Positions 1 through 12,865 of a stretch of 64,000 bases of DNA are shown here, piece by piece. The stretch is from contig CM049403.1 in assembly GCA_026929865.2 (NCBI GenBank), positions 26,659,001 through 26,723,000 on the forward strand, given 5' to 3'. The stretch comes from Hyperoplus lanceolatus. Lineage: Eukaryota; Chordata; Actinopteri; Uranoscopiformes; Ammodytidae. The notes below the pieces were generated by a model. That model worked only from the letters and a program-made list of their open reading frames with translations. It did not search any database and was not told where the DNA came from. Every line of letters begins with the position of its first letter. The first letter of the stretch is position 1. The position numbers were made by a program, and so were the translations under genes.

Positions 1-2032
1 TTAAGTACAATGGTCTGGTTGGACCAGGCTAGTCCAGTAGTTCCCAAGCTAGGGTTTATTTGATTATTGCCACTAAATGCTTAGTGACAGTCGTCATTGC
101 AGGTGTTGGCTTATGAAACCGAAAGAAAATCTGTCACTGTTAGCACTGCAAACTGCATGTGTGTTGTGAGAGACTGAGCATGGTTTAAGCATAAGGTTAA
201 TTTGCTGCTGTATATTTAGCATTTTAGTTATTTGCTGACCAGACTGCTCATATAATCTGGTTAATGAAACCATTTACATGTAAAGTCTTTATTTGACTTG
301 AGAAGTAACCTGGCCTTTGCCATCAAGACAGAGTTTAATGAGACTGACCTCTGAGAATGAAGAATCAAACTCATCCTCTGCCTATAAATAGCCACAAACT
401 CTGACCTGAGACTGAAAACGCCATCAAGTCTCGTCAGCACTTTCCCCCTCCTCCTCTATGACTCACCCATCTTCAAGGAGGCCATCTATCTGCTTGACAT
501 GACGACAACACATGCTATCAGGCTGAGTACATATAAAGTAGTGAAGTCCGACTCCCAGGAGGTTTGCGGCGGCTTTTAGTGTTTGATGCAGCAGCAGATC
601 AATGGAACTAGGACTCGCATATACAGCACACTATGTGAGATGTTGCTGTTCCTACCTATTTTCTGTCTTGACAGAGTTTTTCACCACTTAGTAAAGGGGA
701 ACACACAAATCTGTAAATCGGTGACGAGAGTCACTGAGGTTTGGTCTGTCATGTTCCTGTGCGTCAGTATTCACGTCCAACGATGAAGATCATAACCCCA
801 GGATCATTTCTGCATTCACGCCTGGAGGTCCCTCACAGCCTGTTCAGATGTCAGTGAGTGTGTGAGGTACAAGAGGATGAGCGTGTGCACTGCATAATAT
901 AATATTTCTTTTTAAGAAGGTGCGAGTTTGTTTATGGTCGTCGAAAAAAAAACCCTCCAGGAAGATTTCAGTCTGAAGTCAAAAGAACTAGTCGTACAAG
1001 AACACACTCCCTCAGGTATGCTGGGTTTCTTCACAGTGCAATACCTGTTACTCTCTTACTCACCATCTCCAGCATATTTTAGCATTTTCCATTTCTTGTG
1101 CAACCTCAAAGTTGTGCAGCATTTGTATGAATGCCACTGACAAGATGTGGAAGTTGCAAACTTTCAGATTAATATACTCACTGATTTGCTCTGTGACACT
1201 GACGATTAGTTTCACTCCCTCAATTTAAGGTTTCGGTTTTACATTCATTGTTCTGAAAATGCAAATCCCTTTAGTCAGATTTGCAAATCTTGTGAAAGCC
1301 TCCCTCCCTGCAAGAATGGAGGCTGTCATAGCAGTATTTAAAGAGCACTGGTTTTGTAATTACTGGTTCTCTGAACACAGGTACGTACATAAGCTCACAG
1401 AATACAGTATTTTAAGTTGTGTTGATGAATTTTGTTTCTAGTATCTGGCCTTAAACAACTATGATAAAAATGTGCCCTATATATTGTATTTTAGTAGGTG
1501 ATGCATTTCATCATACAATCCTGTATTGTATAATAACAATAAAGCTGAAGAATACACCAACAACATATTGCAGGTTCTTGATCTGTTGTTGTCGACAATA
1601 TGTCCTGCCGACTGCAACAATATTAACCCTGACTTAAGGGGCATGTCCTATTTTACTTTTTGTTTATGTTGCAACAATGACATACACTTCAAGGAAGAGA
1701 GAGTAGAAAATACATATTTACCTGTTAAACCTAACTGCCTTTGTCAGTGTGTTTCACCATTGCTGTTAGTGATCCATTTCCTCCTGTTTGTTACTTTCAA
1801 AGAAAATCATTAAACTGGATATAATTTGTTGAAGAAACTATTTTGGAGTTCTTTGATGGTATTTATGTCAAAATGTGAGAGCGGTGTTTCCAAATAAAAC
1901 CGAATATTCTAAATAAAATAACATTTTCTTTCTTTTTTAAATGGTGACTGAATTGTGTTGATAACAGATTGTTGTCATGAATTGATTTCCAGTTGGAAAT
2001 ATTTTTTTGATATTGTTATAGAGAATTTACAT
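1..2032. other. Non-coding stretch, no gene recognised
   Basis: AT-rich DNA with only short chance open frames (60-95 codons), none with recognisable domains, splice context or family similarity. I see no RNA gene and no clear transposon termini. It could be intergenic or intronic. Confidence 0.6.
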
Positions 2033-2460
2033 GGGTCACAAAGAGAATTGTTGATTGATGGATTGTACTTAGGTAATCCTTATTCAGCACTATTTTGCAT
2101 TTATTAAGTGTAGCAAGTGATAAACGGTTCCCACTTTACAATAAGGGTCACAAATAACATTAAGAAATGGTTAATTATGCTTAAGTGATGCTTAATCAGC
2201 ACTAGTATGCCTTTATTAGGTGTTAATTCATGAGAAATGGTTCTCACTTTACAATAAGGGTCACAAAGTCCATTAATAAATGGTTAATTACACTTAAGTA
2301 ATGCCTATTATGGTTAATTATGCTTCAGTAATGCCTATTCAGCACTAGTGTGCATTTATTAAGTGTTACTTAATGGATAAATGGTTCCCACTTTACAATA
2401 AGGGTCACAAAGAGCATTAATAAATGGTTAATTATGCTTAAGTAATGTTACAAAAATGAC
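2033..2460. repeat. Degenerate tandem units in a TTAA-rich element
   Basis: Three successive units begin with a GGTTCYCACTTTACAATAAGG-like motif at 2126, 2239 and 2383 and continue with a related body (GGTTAATTATGCTTAAGTAATG, then CAGCACTAGT, then TTTATTAAGTGTTA). The body of a fourth, headless unit lies at 2033-2125. Units are about 113 and 144 bp; the longer one contains an extra internal duplication near 2308-2340. The unit head equals the terminal repeat of the element at 2126-2714, so the array looks like repeated duplication of the element's own left end. Confidence 0.75.
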
Positions 2461-2714
2461 ATTTGTTAACAGTTAATTAATGCTAATTATTATATTAATC
2501 AACTGTTGGTTCATGCTCAATTAATGGGTTAACTAAGGTTAATAAAGGATATTTATAAACATTACATAATGTAGTAATTAATACCTTAGTTAACATGAAC
2601 ACCATTAGTAAAGGCTTACTAGACACATTAGTTAACAGTTAACTAATGGTTAGTTAAACCTTATTAAGCATTAACTAACCATTAATTAATGTACCCTTAT
2701 TGTAAAGTGTTACC
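2126..2714. mobile_element. Non-autonomous inverted-repeat element (MITE-like)
   Basis: The left end (GGTTCCCACTTTACAATAAG) and the reverse complement of the right end (GGTAACACTTTACAATAAGG) match over roughly 20 bp with two or three differences. The interior is rich in TTAA and GTTAAC and contains a shorter inverted pair near 2528-2593. There is no coding capacity. Termini of this type are very common in fish genomes; I do not assign a superfamily because no clear target duplication is visible. Confidence 0.65.
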
Positions 2715-5700
2715 AAATTTATTGTAGCAATGTATGGGCTTCCAAGACATTTAAACAAACATTAATAAATGTCTGGACAATAATAAAGAAGTGATCTATG
2801 CCTATGGTGTAGAGATGTGTAGGTGTTGGGGCAGAACAACACATTTCTTCGCTGCGGAGTTTCTAATTGAAGCGATGCAGCGCAGCGAGGCATGGACCTC
2901 TAGAGACCTACTAGCAGTAATCAGGACGTGTCTGGTTCAGATCCCATGCGGATCGGGGCAGAGTGGCCAAAAGTGAAGAACCATTATCCGCCCTCTCTTC
3001 AACAGATGCTCCTAAAAAATGATGGCTGATGGGTGAAACTAGCACTGTGGGTGAATGCACCATCCTGCAAGGGAAATAATGAATCTCCTCTCTGTGACGG
3101 TGACAACTTGATGCACTGCTATTTGTCTGCAAGAGGTGACAAATAGGACAAGGGCCAGTCGTGTGGTTACATGTTCTCCAGGACAAGGGGGACACACTGG
3201 TGGTACTTAAAGACCACTGGAGGCTGGTTGATAGAGAAAGGCAGGTGGGAGTGCCATGTAATGACACCTCTCAGCAACCAGTCTTTTTCTCTCTCTCTTT
3301 ATCTTTATTTGCATTTATATCTCTGGATGTTTTCGCTCCTTGCCTCTGTTTGTATCCAAGTTGCCTCCTTCATTCTCCGTCTCATAGATACCATGTTCCA
3401 AAGCCTTTCAGGAAGACAAGAAGACTTTTTTTTTCAGACAACATTAATTACATAGATTATGGGTGTTGCCACAGAGATGGTGCATTTGTACATCAATATA
3501 GTACTACTTTCACCGTATGAATTATTCTTTATCCGGCAACATTTATTCAAGTGATGGAGGTGCTACATTTTAAAAACTGCACAAAAGCGTTGAGGAGGTT
3601 GCGGGTTAAATAATCTTTCACATGATTACTTGGAATTTAAAGAGTCAATATGGTAATTTTTTCCTAGCCGTTCTATTATTGCAGAGGGGGATTTTACTTT
3701 ATTGTGTGAAAATGTAATTTTCCACAGTGTCAAAACAGGAACCGTGTGTCAATATTTGACCATAGAGAGCTGCATTTTCTGTCTGCATAGCATTCTCTTT
3801 GATAGATGGAGAGGAGGGGAAAGTATTAACTTAAGAGACCTCAAGTTGTGACTCGCATAATGGCATGAGCACATCTTACAAATAGGCATATGCAGTCGGT
3901 TTATTGAGATTCATAAAGCGTACATATCTACCCAATTTAAACTTGTGTGAAGTCTGGATGGAGGTGAGAGAAGTGTTTGTGTGTGAGTGTGAATATAGTT
4001 CAGCTCTACTTGCAAGGTCCTGATGTCCTTATATCCTTGTTAAAGGGCTGCTGGGACTGTGAAGGGTGAAACAGATCCAGACTCTGTGCAATCTCATAGC
4101 AAATTTGCATCAGTGAAATATGAGAAGCATGGTGCGCATTCTCAATGCTTTTTCAGTGATAAACGATGGAGCTTTATGGTAGCCGGACTTGGGTATACCG
4201 ATGCTGAGAAAGTTGGGGGTACTTTTCCTTGTTTCATGGATCAAAGTAAACAAATGACTCAAACATAGATGCACAGGAGACACGCAAAAAACAGATATTA
4301 CAAAAGAATGGTCAAAATTGAATAACACTGTATTTTAATCCCTAATCTGGCATTATATATAATACAACGCCATACATCTTCTATTAGACCTTCTCCGATC
4401 GGCAAAGGCCCACATCGATCAAACTCAACAAACATTTTGTTTTGTAATGTTATATAATGGTATAAACTTCAAATCCTAAGCCTTATGACATCAGTCTTTT
4501 TTCACTATTACCCCTCAAGGCCGGTAAATAAATTTTCATGTTAGATTGGTGGCATGTTCCTTAAATTATTAAATGAAATGTTTAAAGTTATGGTGCCTGT
4601 TTTTTCCTCGAGATGAACATTATAATGTATACTACTCTGAGGTCTGTCGTTCTGAGCTGGGTGTTATTATCTGACTACTGTCTCTCTGAAACACAAGGCC
4701 TGTGATTAGTGTCCTGGCTGCCAAGGAGAAATTCCACTCTAGAGGGTTCATTTGCTCCTCAACACCCACAGCCTCCAGTAAAGCCATTATTCAGCGATAA
4801 AGTTTTAATTGTGCCAATGTCTGAGAAAAAATAGTGGCAGCTGGATAATTAGCAGCCCTGGGGAGAGGACAGAGGAACAGGACGGCAACAACAATGTGTC
4901 TCTAAAACAAGTGTCACAATCAAGAAGAAAAACTTAAAAAGGACATATCATACTCATACTCATGGCTGACATGCTAAAACAATGAAAGTTGTAAACAGTG
5001 AAACAAAGCACAACTTCTGAGGTAGAGAGGGGTGAGCACGGACAGCACTATTAGTGGAGCGGCTAAGTGCTACAATCTTTCAATTTGTGATACAAGCGTG
5101 TAAATTGGCATGAGCAGCAAGAAAATATGAAAAAATAAAAAATAAATTTCTATGAGAAATTTTCATATTCACAATTTCAAATGTCTCAGACAATTTTCAC
5201 GCATGTATCATCAACTGAAAGATTCTGACGAAAATAAGCACGGCTTCGCTATATACTGTACATGGAATGACATGACCATATACACCGGTCCGACTACCGA
5301 CCGTCGTCAGAAAATGGAGTCTGCCGATTCAGGTCATTACTTGACATTCATTTAACTGTACAGTAACAAAGTGTTGTTTATCGTTGTGTTCTAATGATAT
5401 GATAAATTAGATCATGGTAATACTAATAGGCTGTCTTATTTTCTGTCATCACCTCAGTTGGGAAGATGTTTTATTTATGTTGTGTTTTCCACTTTGTTAT
5501 GCAAATGTTGTGGGCCACTGGGAAACTATATATAGCAGGCAGAGTTTTTTCACTTTACTTTTTTGTTATATGTGTTTGTTAGCCTGTGTTCTTTAACTTC
5601 TGGTGGTTATACTTGAGTGTGAGCTGCAACTGTGGGTGCTGCCAAGCGGACACACTGGCACTGTAGATGTAAAAACAAATGGTTTAAAGTTTGTCATGGG

Positions 5701-5969
5701 CGTTCAAACCAGTCAAATCCAAACGGATTGAGTCAAGAGGGCGGGTAATCACAAAATAGCAAGGACAACGGCATAAGTCTGTCAGACAGGAAAAATATTA
5801 TAGAAAAGTGGCTGCTGAAAACTAGCCTCTAAATATAAACTGAGGCTGATTGTGAATGAAGAGCAGCTGGGCAGCAGGTGGTTAGCTCAGATGATTATAG
5901 AGAAGAAACGAAAACGCAGTGGAAACAAACACTGGGAGTCAAAGCAGGTAAATGAAAATTACAGTACAA
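2715..5969. other. Non-coding stretch, no gene recognised
   Basis: Overlapping open frames on both strands at 2911-3520 (up to 119 codons) are low-complexity, Ser/Leu-rich and mutually antisense, and do not resemble a known protein. No transposon termini recognised. The last eight bases (5962-5969, CAGTACAA) are the left target duplication of the hAT element that follows. Confidence 0.55.
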
Positions 5970-6567
5970 CAGGGGCGGATCTAGAAAATTTTACATGGGG
6001 GGGCAAAGGGGTGGCAAGAGGTCTTGGCAGGGGGTCATGGGACAACAGTACGTGGGAAGAATCCCAATACGTAAATACAAAACAAGAACACGAAAATACA
6101 TACATATATTTTACTATTTATAGTTGCACTATATCATAACATAACACAAACACACTACAAGTGTTCTTAATGCACAGCAAAAAGGAACACTTTTTGTTTT
6201 AAACCGATAACTTTCAGCTCCTAAAGGCTGATAACGATATCCGATAACACACACATATACTGTATACATATATATGATCATGACATTAATACTATGAACA
6301 AACCCAAAAACACTTTTGACTCTTCAAATGTATATATTTATTTTTTCGGATGAAATACTCGGAGGCCTCTCAAAACAAAATAAAGGCCCCTTGAATTGAT
6401 ACAAATACATGCATCGGGATTACAAACTGAACAAGTGCATCTCAGCAACACGATCTGAAATTAATGCACTGACATGTGAGATTCAACATTCCTATATAAA
6501 CAATCTGACATGTTAGATTCAACCGTCCTACATAAACACAATCTGAAAATAATGCACTCAAATAGCC

Positions 6568-6625
6568 TTTTTGCTGCTCCATGCTGTGTTTTCGGGAATG
6601 TCTTTACATCAGGCTGCTCTGGTGC
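6568..6625. repeat. 58-bp copy of transposase exon sequence
   Basis: Identical by eye over 58 bases to 9515-9572, in the same orientation and inside the same hAT element. The 9515-9572 copy encodes the residues just before the zinc finger (EQPDVKTFPKTQHGAA on the minus strand); this copy is in non-coding DNA near the other end. Confidence 0.9.
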
Positions 6626-7344
6626 GTCGCCTTTGTTTAGATTTAAACATTCCTATGCAAACACAATCTGAAAAAGAAAAGAAAATGCATCTCTTAAATG
6701 TAGAAGTAGCCAATCAATAGCAATATTAAAATATACAATATATGCCTCCAAGATGTAGTGGAGTAGAGGTAGAAAATGCCACACAATACTACAGTAAAGT
6801 AAAAGTAGGCAATGACGTCAGCTATCTTTTTCAAGAGAGCTTTAGGCGACTGTTGTTGTGCTTTGAAGCAAAACGTTTCACAAACATATCCAGATCTAGT
6901 GCTACTAGTGACTAAGTGGACAGAGGGAGGAAGAGATAGCTTTATTTTATAATTTAGCTTTTTGATTTGTGAGTGTGATCCTCGCTGACTTTAGACTGAC
7001 TCGCGCTGTCTGCTCCGTGAGGCTCGAGCCCTTCAGCTGAGCGAACAGCTGTCCAACATGGAGATGAAAAACGAAACTGAAACTTAACTATCCTGTCCTG
7101 CCTGGGCTGACTTAAGGTGGAGGAACCAAATATAAATTAATAAATATTGTAGCCTACTAAACTGTAACACAAGTAATGAGTTGTGGAATTTGGATCAGTA
7201 GCCTACAGTAGTGCACAATCTTCGCTCATGTGAACGTTATTGTAGTTTTTCCGAGGCATTCACGAGTTCCTAACGTTATTATTAACCTCTAGTCATTGTC
7301 ACCACACAGCAGCATATTAACTTTATATGAAAACTACAACTCCA

Positions 7345-9600
7345 TTAGCCCTGCTCTTTTCTCATTATTGTAATTTTTTCATAGATAGACAGTTGATCAG
7401 TAATACCTGGAGAGTGTAGTCTCTCCTGTGCTGCTTGCTTCGTTAGTCTAGAGAGGTTTGGATCCGTCTCTCGCACGCCTTCCTTGTATTCAAAATCAGT
7501 GCCGTTAGAAGCGATTAGGAGTCTCGGGAGTGGGTCGCAGTGCTTTTGCACGCTGTTTTTCTATACTGAGAACAGCTAGACTACTCAGACGGTCGTCTGC
7601 CATGGTTGAGCGCAGGTGATTTTTAACAAGCTTTAAAGTTGAAAAACTTTGCTCACACCCTGCAGTACTCACTGGCAACACAATAGCAATCTTGCACAGG
7701 CGAAAAAGTTCAAAGAACACATCCTTAAAAGGTGCCAAGAATTTCACTAGTTCAGTCAGACTGGTTGGGGTTTCTTTGCCATTTGCTCTGTTTCTTTCAA
7801 GAAGTCTTTTTGTCTGGTGTATCTCTGTTTTTAAGTCTTGCAAGTCAGAGCCATATGCCTCAGCCACTAACAAAACTGATTCTTCCTTTAAGAAGTCCCG
7901 GTTTGAAGGGTTTAAAGCTTGTATGCCCCTCATGATCTTGCTGCTGGAGTTTGAAAAGCGCCTGTCCATCTCACTGATCATCGAGTCTATGATGGGAATG
8001 AATATACCTAGTCTAAAGGAATCTTTGCTGTCCAATTGAAGATGTAACAACACTATCAAGCAGTCTGCTAGATGTCTGTTTTGTTCTTTTTGATTTGACA
8101 GTTGTAGAAATATTGCAACTATTGCATGTCTCAACTGCTATTCTCCACATCTCATTGAAGCTCTCTTCTCTGCGATAGTCTTCAAATGTCTGTCTAAGTG
8201 TTTATGTGAGGTCAGCTGCTTTTGTTAGGTCCACATTTTTTGACTGGAGCATGTCTGATAAAAACTTTGTTTCCCCTAGCACCTTTCTAAAAACTACAAG
8301 GAGCCCTATGAAATTAAAGTCTATTTGAGAAAGTAGTCCTCTTGCATCTAGAGCTCTGTGTGGATTTGGCTCGTCGGAAATTTCCTCTAGCACCCTTATA
8401 ACTGCAGTCAGTCTGTCCATTAGGTTCTTACATGCATCATAGCGACAGGCCCATCGAGTGTCACTCAGTCTTTGTAGTTCCCGTGGTGCCCCACTGAACA
8501 TGTCTCTCTGTACTTCAAGCCACTTATTGTGCACATACGACCCTGACAAGAATGTATACAGTCTTTCCAGCAGCTTCTGGGACATGTTTAACACTATCAA
8601 CAATAACCAGATTCAAACAATGTGCGCTGCAGCGTACATACAATGCATATTTCGCAACTTCCTTTACTCTAGTTTGGACTCCAGAGAACCTGCCACTCAT
8701 GACTGCAGCCCTGTCGTAGCCTTGGCCCACCAGATTTGTTTTGTATTCAAGCCCATATTTTTCAAGACATGAAATTATTTTGTCTGTTAAGATGGCTGCA
8801 TCCAAGTGCTCTGCTTTTTGATACTCAAAGAAGCTCTCCTGAACCACACCGTCATAATAATACCTGACAACCAAAGACATCTGCTCCTTCTTTTGTCCTT
8901 GGTCTCATCTGCTAAAATAGAAAAGTGCTCACTTTCTTTGACCTCTTTTATAATGTTCTCTCTCACCATTTCGGCTAAACATTCTAAAATCTCGTTTTGA
9001 GTGTTTTTGCATGTGTATTTAGCATTTCTGGGAACCTCTGTCAGCCGTCTTTTAATTAAGGCATCATGTTCACTCACAAGATCTAAAATCTCTAGGAAAT
9101 TTCCCCTGTTGTTTGAGGTTTTTGATTTGTCATGGCCACGTTGGGAAATATTCTGAGTGGCTGTCAAAAGCAAAGTTTCAGCCAAAGTTTTAAGGTACTT
9201 TTGATTTTCAGTTATTTGTTTTTTATTTTCATCTCCCATCATTCCCAAGACAGAGGTATTTGACCTGGCCATTCTTTTGTACTCTCTCCATGCAATCATG
9301 GCATTCACATGTGTGTCTGATTTGGCATGTACACAGAACCCACAGTCTTTGGAAGTGGCCTTCTTCCAATTGGAATAGCCATTTTCTGTGGTGAATACAC
9401 TGGGTTTTGATGCAAAATGTGCAAAATGTCTGCATGCAAAGCAGTATGCTGCATCTTTAGACAGGGAATATTCAAGCCATTGCCAAGAATTGTACCACTC
9501 TTTGCGGAAGCTTCTTTTTGCTGCTCCATGCTGTGTTTTCGGGAATGTCTTTACATCAGGCTGCTCTGGTGCTTTACTGTTGTTGTTGGCCCCACAAAGG
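7345..9600 (-). pseudogene. hAT transposase (TTF/ZMYM1-like zinc finger type), broken
   Basis: The enzyme would cut and paste the surrounding element. Reading 5' to 3' on the minus strand: a TTF-type zinc finger at about 9500-9310 (AAYCFACRHF, then GYSNWKKA and a CGFC..H..SDTH segment); the RNase-H core begins with ILADETKD at about 8915 (first catalytic Asp), continues through VGQGYDRAAVMSG and RCSAHCLNLV at about 8640-8710, and ends in the hAT C-terminal dimerisation block STAGCEQSFSTLKLVKNH at about 7620-7680. The reading frame changes near 8900 (just after the DETKD motif), near 8590 and between 8202 and 8134, where a stop also falls, and the tail shifts again near 7550. No initiator Met precedes the zinc finger in frame, so the start is unknown. 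Proteins of this type are often annotated 'zinc finger MYM-type protein 1-like' in fish. This is a relic. Confidence 0.88.
9515..9572. repeat. 58-bp repeat, coding copy
   Basis: Partner of 6568-6625, within the N-terminal part of the hAT transposase on the minus strand. Confidence 0.9.
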
Positions 9601-10850
9601 ACGTGCCGCCTAGCTTAATATTTAGCCAGGTCATTGTTATCGGCGCCCGCAATCTTGAAGACGAGTTTGTCCAGAACAATATAACCCATTCAAAACTTAA
9701 TGGATGTGCTATTGCAGATGCTCACAATCGCCTTTAGCATAGGCCTAAATTCAATTAATAAAAAAGGGAATTTGAAGTTGAATCTGTCTGTGTGCTTGAA
9801 CATTACCAGGGGAAACTGACATTACAATGATACATACCTTCGGATGTTCAGGATAGGCGAGTCGTTCCACTCTTTGCCGGGCTGCTGCTGCACAGGAGCA
9901 CATGCCATGCACTTCTTCTTCATGTCAACATTACATTCCACAACAAACAAAGGGAGGCGCCACTGCGCCACAGTGCCAGCTAGTGGCGCTACATGTTAAA
10001 CTGACAGTTACAATGTGTTCCAGAGACGGTATATGCTGTGACGCGTCTAATGCATGGCCGTGGTTGAATTTTGAAGGGGCCTAAGATTAAATTTGAAATT
10101 ATACAAATTTGGTTAATTTATTGTTTGTTTCAGTGCTTTGAGAGGCTGGTGGACAAAGTGGATTTTTTTTTTTTTTTACAACAACATTTTTAAGGACACA
10201 CCAGTTAGGGGGGCAGCTGGGGGGGCAAGGCCCTCAAGTGGGGGGGGCGGCTGCCCCCCCGTAGATCCGCCCCTGCAGTACAAGCAATCCTTAGAAAACA
10301 AATAGAATCAAAGGCTAAAGAGTCAGATGATTGTATTAAGTGGAAGTTATGTCCACAGGTACACAATATTAAAGCTCCCATATTATACACTTTTTGGTTC
10401 TATTATACACCATATTATATGGTCTTAGTGGTCCCTAATACGTTTTTCTTTAATTGTTTGCTAAAAAAAACTTTCAGATAATTTATTGTACTATGCTGAT
10501 GTTCAGCTAATCTCACAATGGCCTATTTTTTAAAAAGAGCTGCAGCTCCCCTCGTAAATATACAATCTTTGAGCTGCCCCCGTCCCCTGTCCGGAAGCGA
10601 AGCCAGATATGCCTCGCCCTCTGTCTGTTTGTAAACAATGATGACGTATTTGCTTGGCCCGTTAGCGCAGTTAGCCTACCCATGAGAAGAACCAAGTCTA
10701 GTGCTAGTAACGCACTTTGAACAGTTTGACATGACCTATTCTTGTCTACATGAAAGACTATGTTCATACAGATGCACTGACTTGCCGTTTCCAAGCTAAT
10801 GGAAACGGCATGTTCACAATAAAAATGCTGCAAAAGATGGTGGCTACTGC

Positions 10851-11386
10851 GAAGCTAGCTCGGGAGCGACCGGCTAAAAATACCACTAAAATCAGTGAAA
10901 AAATCTTCAAAGTTGACTTCTACACTAAGTTAAGTTCCAATCCTTTGTCCTGTTAAAAACGAGGCATTTCCAGACTGGTGTGGGTAATAGAATTATGTTT
11001 TTATGAGCAAAAGCTGAATGCTTTTCTCGAAGCTAGCTCGGAAGCTACCGGCTAAAAATACCACTAAAATCAGTAAAAAAAATATCTTCAAAGTTGACTT
11101 CTACACTATTAAGTTCCAATCCTTTGTCCTGTTAAAAACGAGGCATTTCCAGACTGGTGTGGGTAATAGAATTATGTTTTTATGAGCAAAAGCTGAATGC
11201 TAGTCTCAAAGCTAGCTCAGAAGCTACCGGCTAAAAATACCACTAAAATCAGTGAAAAAAATATCTTCAAAGTTGACTTCTACACTATTAAGTTCCAATC
11301 CTTTGTCCTGTTAAAAACGAGGTATTTCCAGACTGGTGTGGGTAATAGAATTATGTTTTTATGAGCAAAAGCTGAATGCTTGTCCC
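10851..11386 (+). repeat. 178-179-bp tandem array, three units plus a fourth
   Basis: Units start at 10851, 11029 and 11208, each opening RAAGCTAGCTC and running through ACCGGCTAAAAATACCACTA, GTTGACTTCTACACTA, CCTGTTAAAAACGAGG and ATGAGCAAAAGCTGAATGC. A fourth unit opens at 11387, is interrupted by the 893-bp insertion at 11395-12287, and resumes, more diverged, to about 12455. The three complete units differ by only a few bases. Confidence 0.9.
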
Positions 11387-11394
11387 AAAGCTAA

Positions 11395-12287
11395 TGCCGC
11401 TTTTCCACCGCACATGTAGCTCGACTCGACTCGACTCAACTCGGTTTGGTAGCAGCACGGGTCGTTTTCCACCGCAAATAGTACCTGCTGAACGTGGGCG
11501 GGGTCGTCGTAAAGGGCTGAAAGCCTACTCCGGAGCAAAGTAGCAAAGCAGAAATTGCGAGCAGTTGTTGCACTATTAACTGAACCAACCGCCAAAAACA
11601 CGGATGAAAAATGTTTAAGAAATATCCCCCTTGTATCTGTTTGCTAAAAGAAGTAGAAGAATATTGCTACGGGCCATTAAAAGGGATGGTGTTGTCCCGA
11701 TGTGTGACTCTGCCACACAGTCAGCTGTAGGGATGCGTCACGTACATCTCTGCACGTAAACACGGGCATGATAAAGTTGACTGTTTAGTGCTTGTTTCAG
11801 GATACGTGTTTTCAAATGCAAGCCGTGTCTCAGCCTGAATATTTTATTGAGGTAATCAGTTCAGTCCGAGGCTTGTAATGTAATCGCTCGCTATCATGTC
11901 TGTCCTAGAAGGCTACTATTTAGCCTAGCTGCTAGCTGCCCTACATGTCTCCTCTCGTATGTAAGTAACTTCCCCAACAACCAACACTGGGTGAGCTTAG
12001 CGAATATATGGAAAATAAATTTGGATCTGTGATGCAAATCAAATGAAAGAGAGCCAGATAAGGCTGCACGCGGCGTAAATACACTCAAAAGTCCCGGAGA
12101 GTTGGGGAGAATAAACAACAGAATGAAGCCGGTAACCTTTTAGCATCGGCTCAGCTCGCTTGGAACCTAGAGCGAGGCGATACCAAAAAAGCAGCCGCTA
12201 CGTGGTACCAGGTACCATGAAATTGCGGTGGAAAAGCCAAAAAATGCGAGTTGAGTCGAGCTGATACCATGCGGTGGAAAAGCGCCA
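11395..12287. mobile_element. PIF/Harbinger-like MITE (TAA target duplication)
   Basis: The left end TGCCGCTTTTCCACCGCA and the reverse complement of the right end TGGCGCTTTTCCACCGCA differ at one position. The element is flanked by TAA on both sides (11392-11394 and 12288-12290), the 3-bp T(A/T)A target typical of PIF/Harbinger. Further GTCGAGCTRA/CTCGACTCGACT-type inverted segments lie inside the ends. No transposase is present. It sits inside the fourth unit of the 178-bp tandem array, which resumes directly after it. Confidence 0.8.
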
Positions 12288-12865
12288 TAATAGCTATACA
12301 CAAGTCAGGCAAAAATACCAATAAAAACATTTCTTTCAGTTTCACTGTTTGAAAAACCCACAAGTAGCTTACTATCCGTTGTGTTATTAAAAACGAGGCA
12401 TAGACTGCTGTGGTTAAGATAAATTAGTGGAGTATGAGCAAAAGCATTCTGTGTTGGTGTGTGTAACATTCAGGCTGTACTATGGGCATCTTGTCGCTTA
12501 GTGGGGAAAGCAACATGGCTGTCGCTCGGAAAATTTTCGAGAGGATCTCGGGGCCATAGACCAATAAGAAATGGGGGGGTGGGGTTATCATAGACTACTG
12601 CACGGTGGAAGTTTCTGGCTATTAATGTGGGGGGGAAGCATGGACATATAAAGAAAATATGGGGATGTGGCTGTGCAGTTTATGACGTCATAAACCGCGA
12701 GAATTCTGAACAGAGTATATTGGGGGGGAGGGGTGGGGGTTTCAGAAAGGGGGAGAGTGAGAAAAGGAGAGATTGTTATTTTTTTGGATATTTTGGCAGT
12801 CTCTAGGCACACCGTGGACCCATGGATATGTTGGAACACATTTAAAAAGTGCATTTAGGATAATA

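Larger units (their letters stand above)
5970..10275 (-). mobile_element. hAT DNA transposon, structurally complete, coding-dead
   Basis: The left terminus CAGGGGCGGATCTAG and the right terminus (reverse complement CAGGGGCGGATCTAC) form terminal inverted repeats that start CA and end TG. An exact 8-bp target duplication, CAGTACAA, lies at 5962-5969 and 10276-10283, the length diagnostic of hAT insertion. The 4306-bp interior holds a minus-strand transposase with zinc-finger, hAT core and C-terminal dimerisation segments. G-rich runs lie just inside both termini. The intact ends and perfect duplication contrast with the frameshifted transposase, so the copy is complete in structure but cannot make its own enzyme. 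Confidence 0.93.

Noticed and set aside
2911-3520. 118- and 119-codon frames on opposite strands
   Set aside because: Mutually antisense, low complexity and unlike any protein I know; no exon signals.
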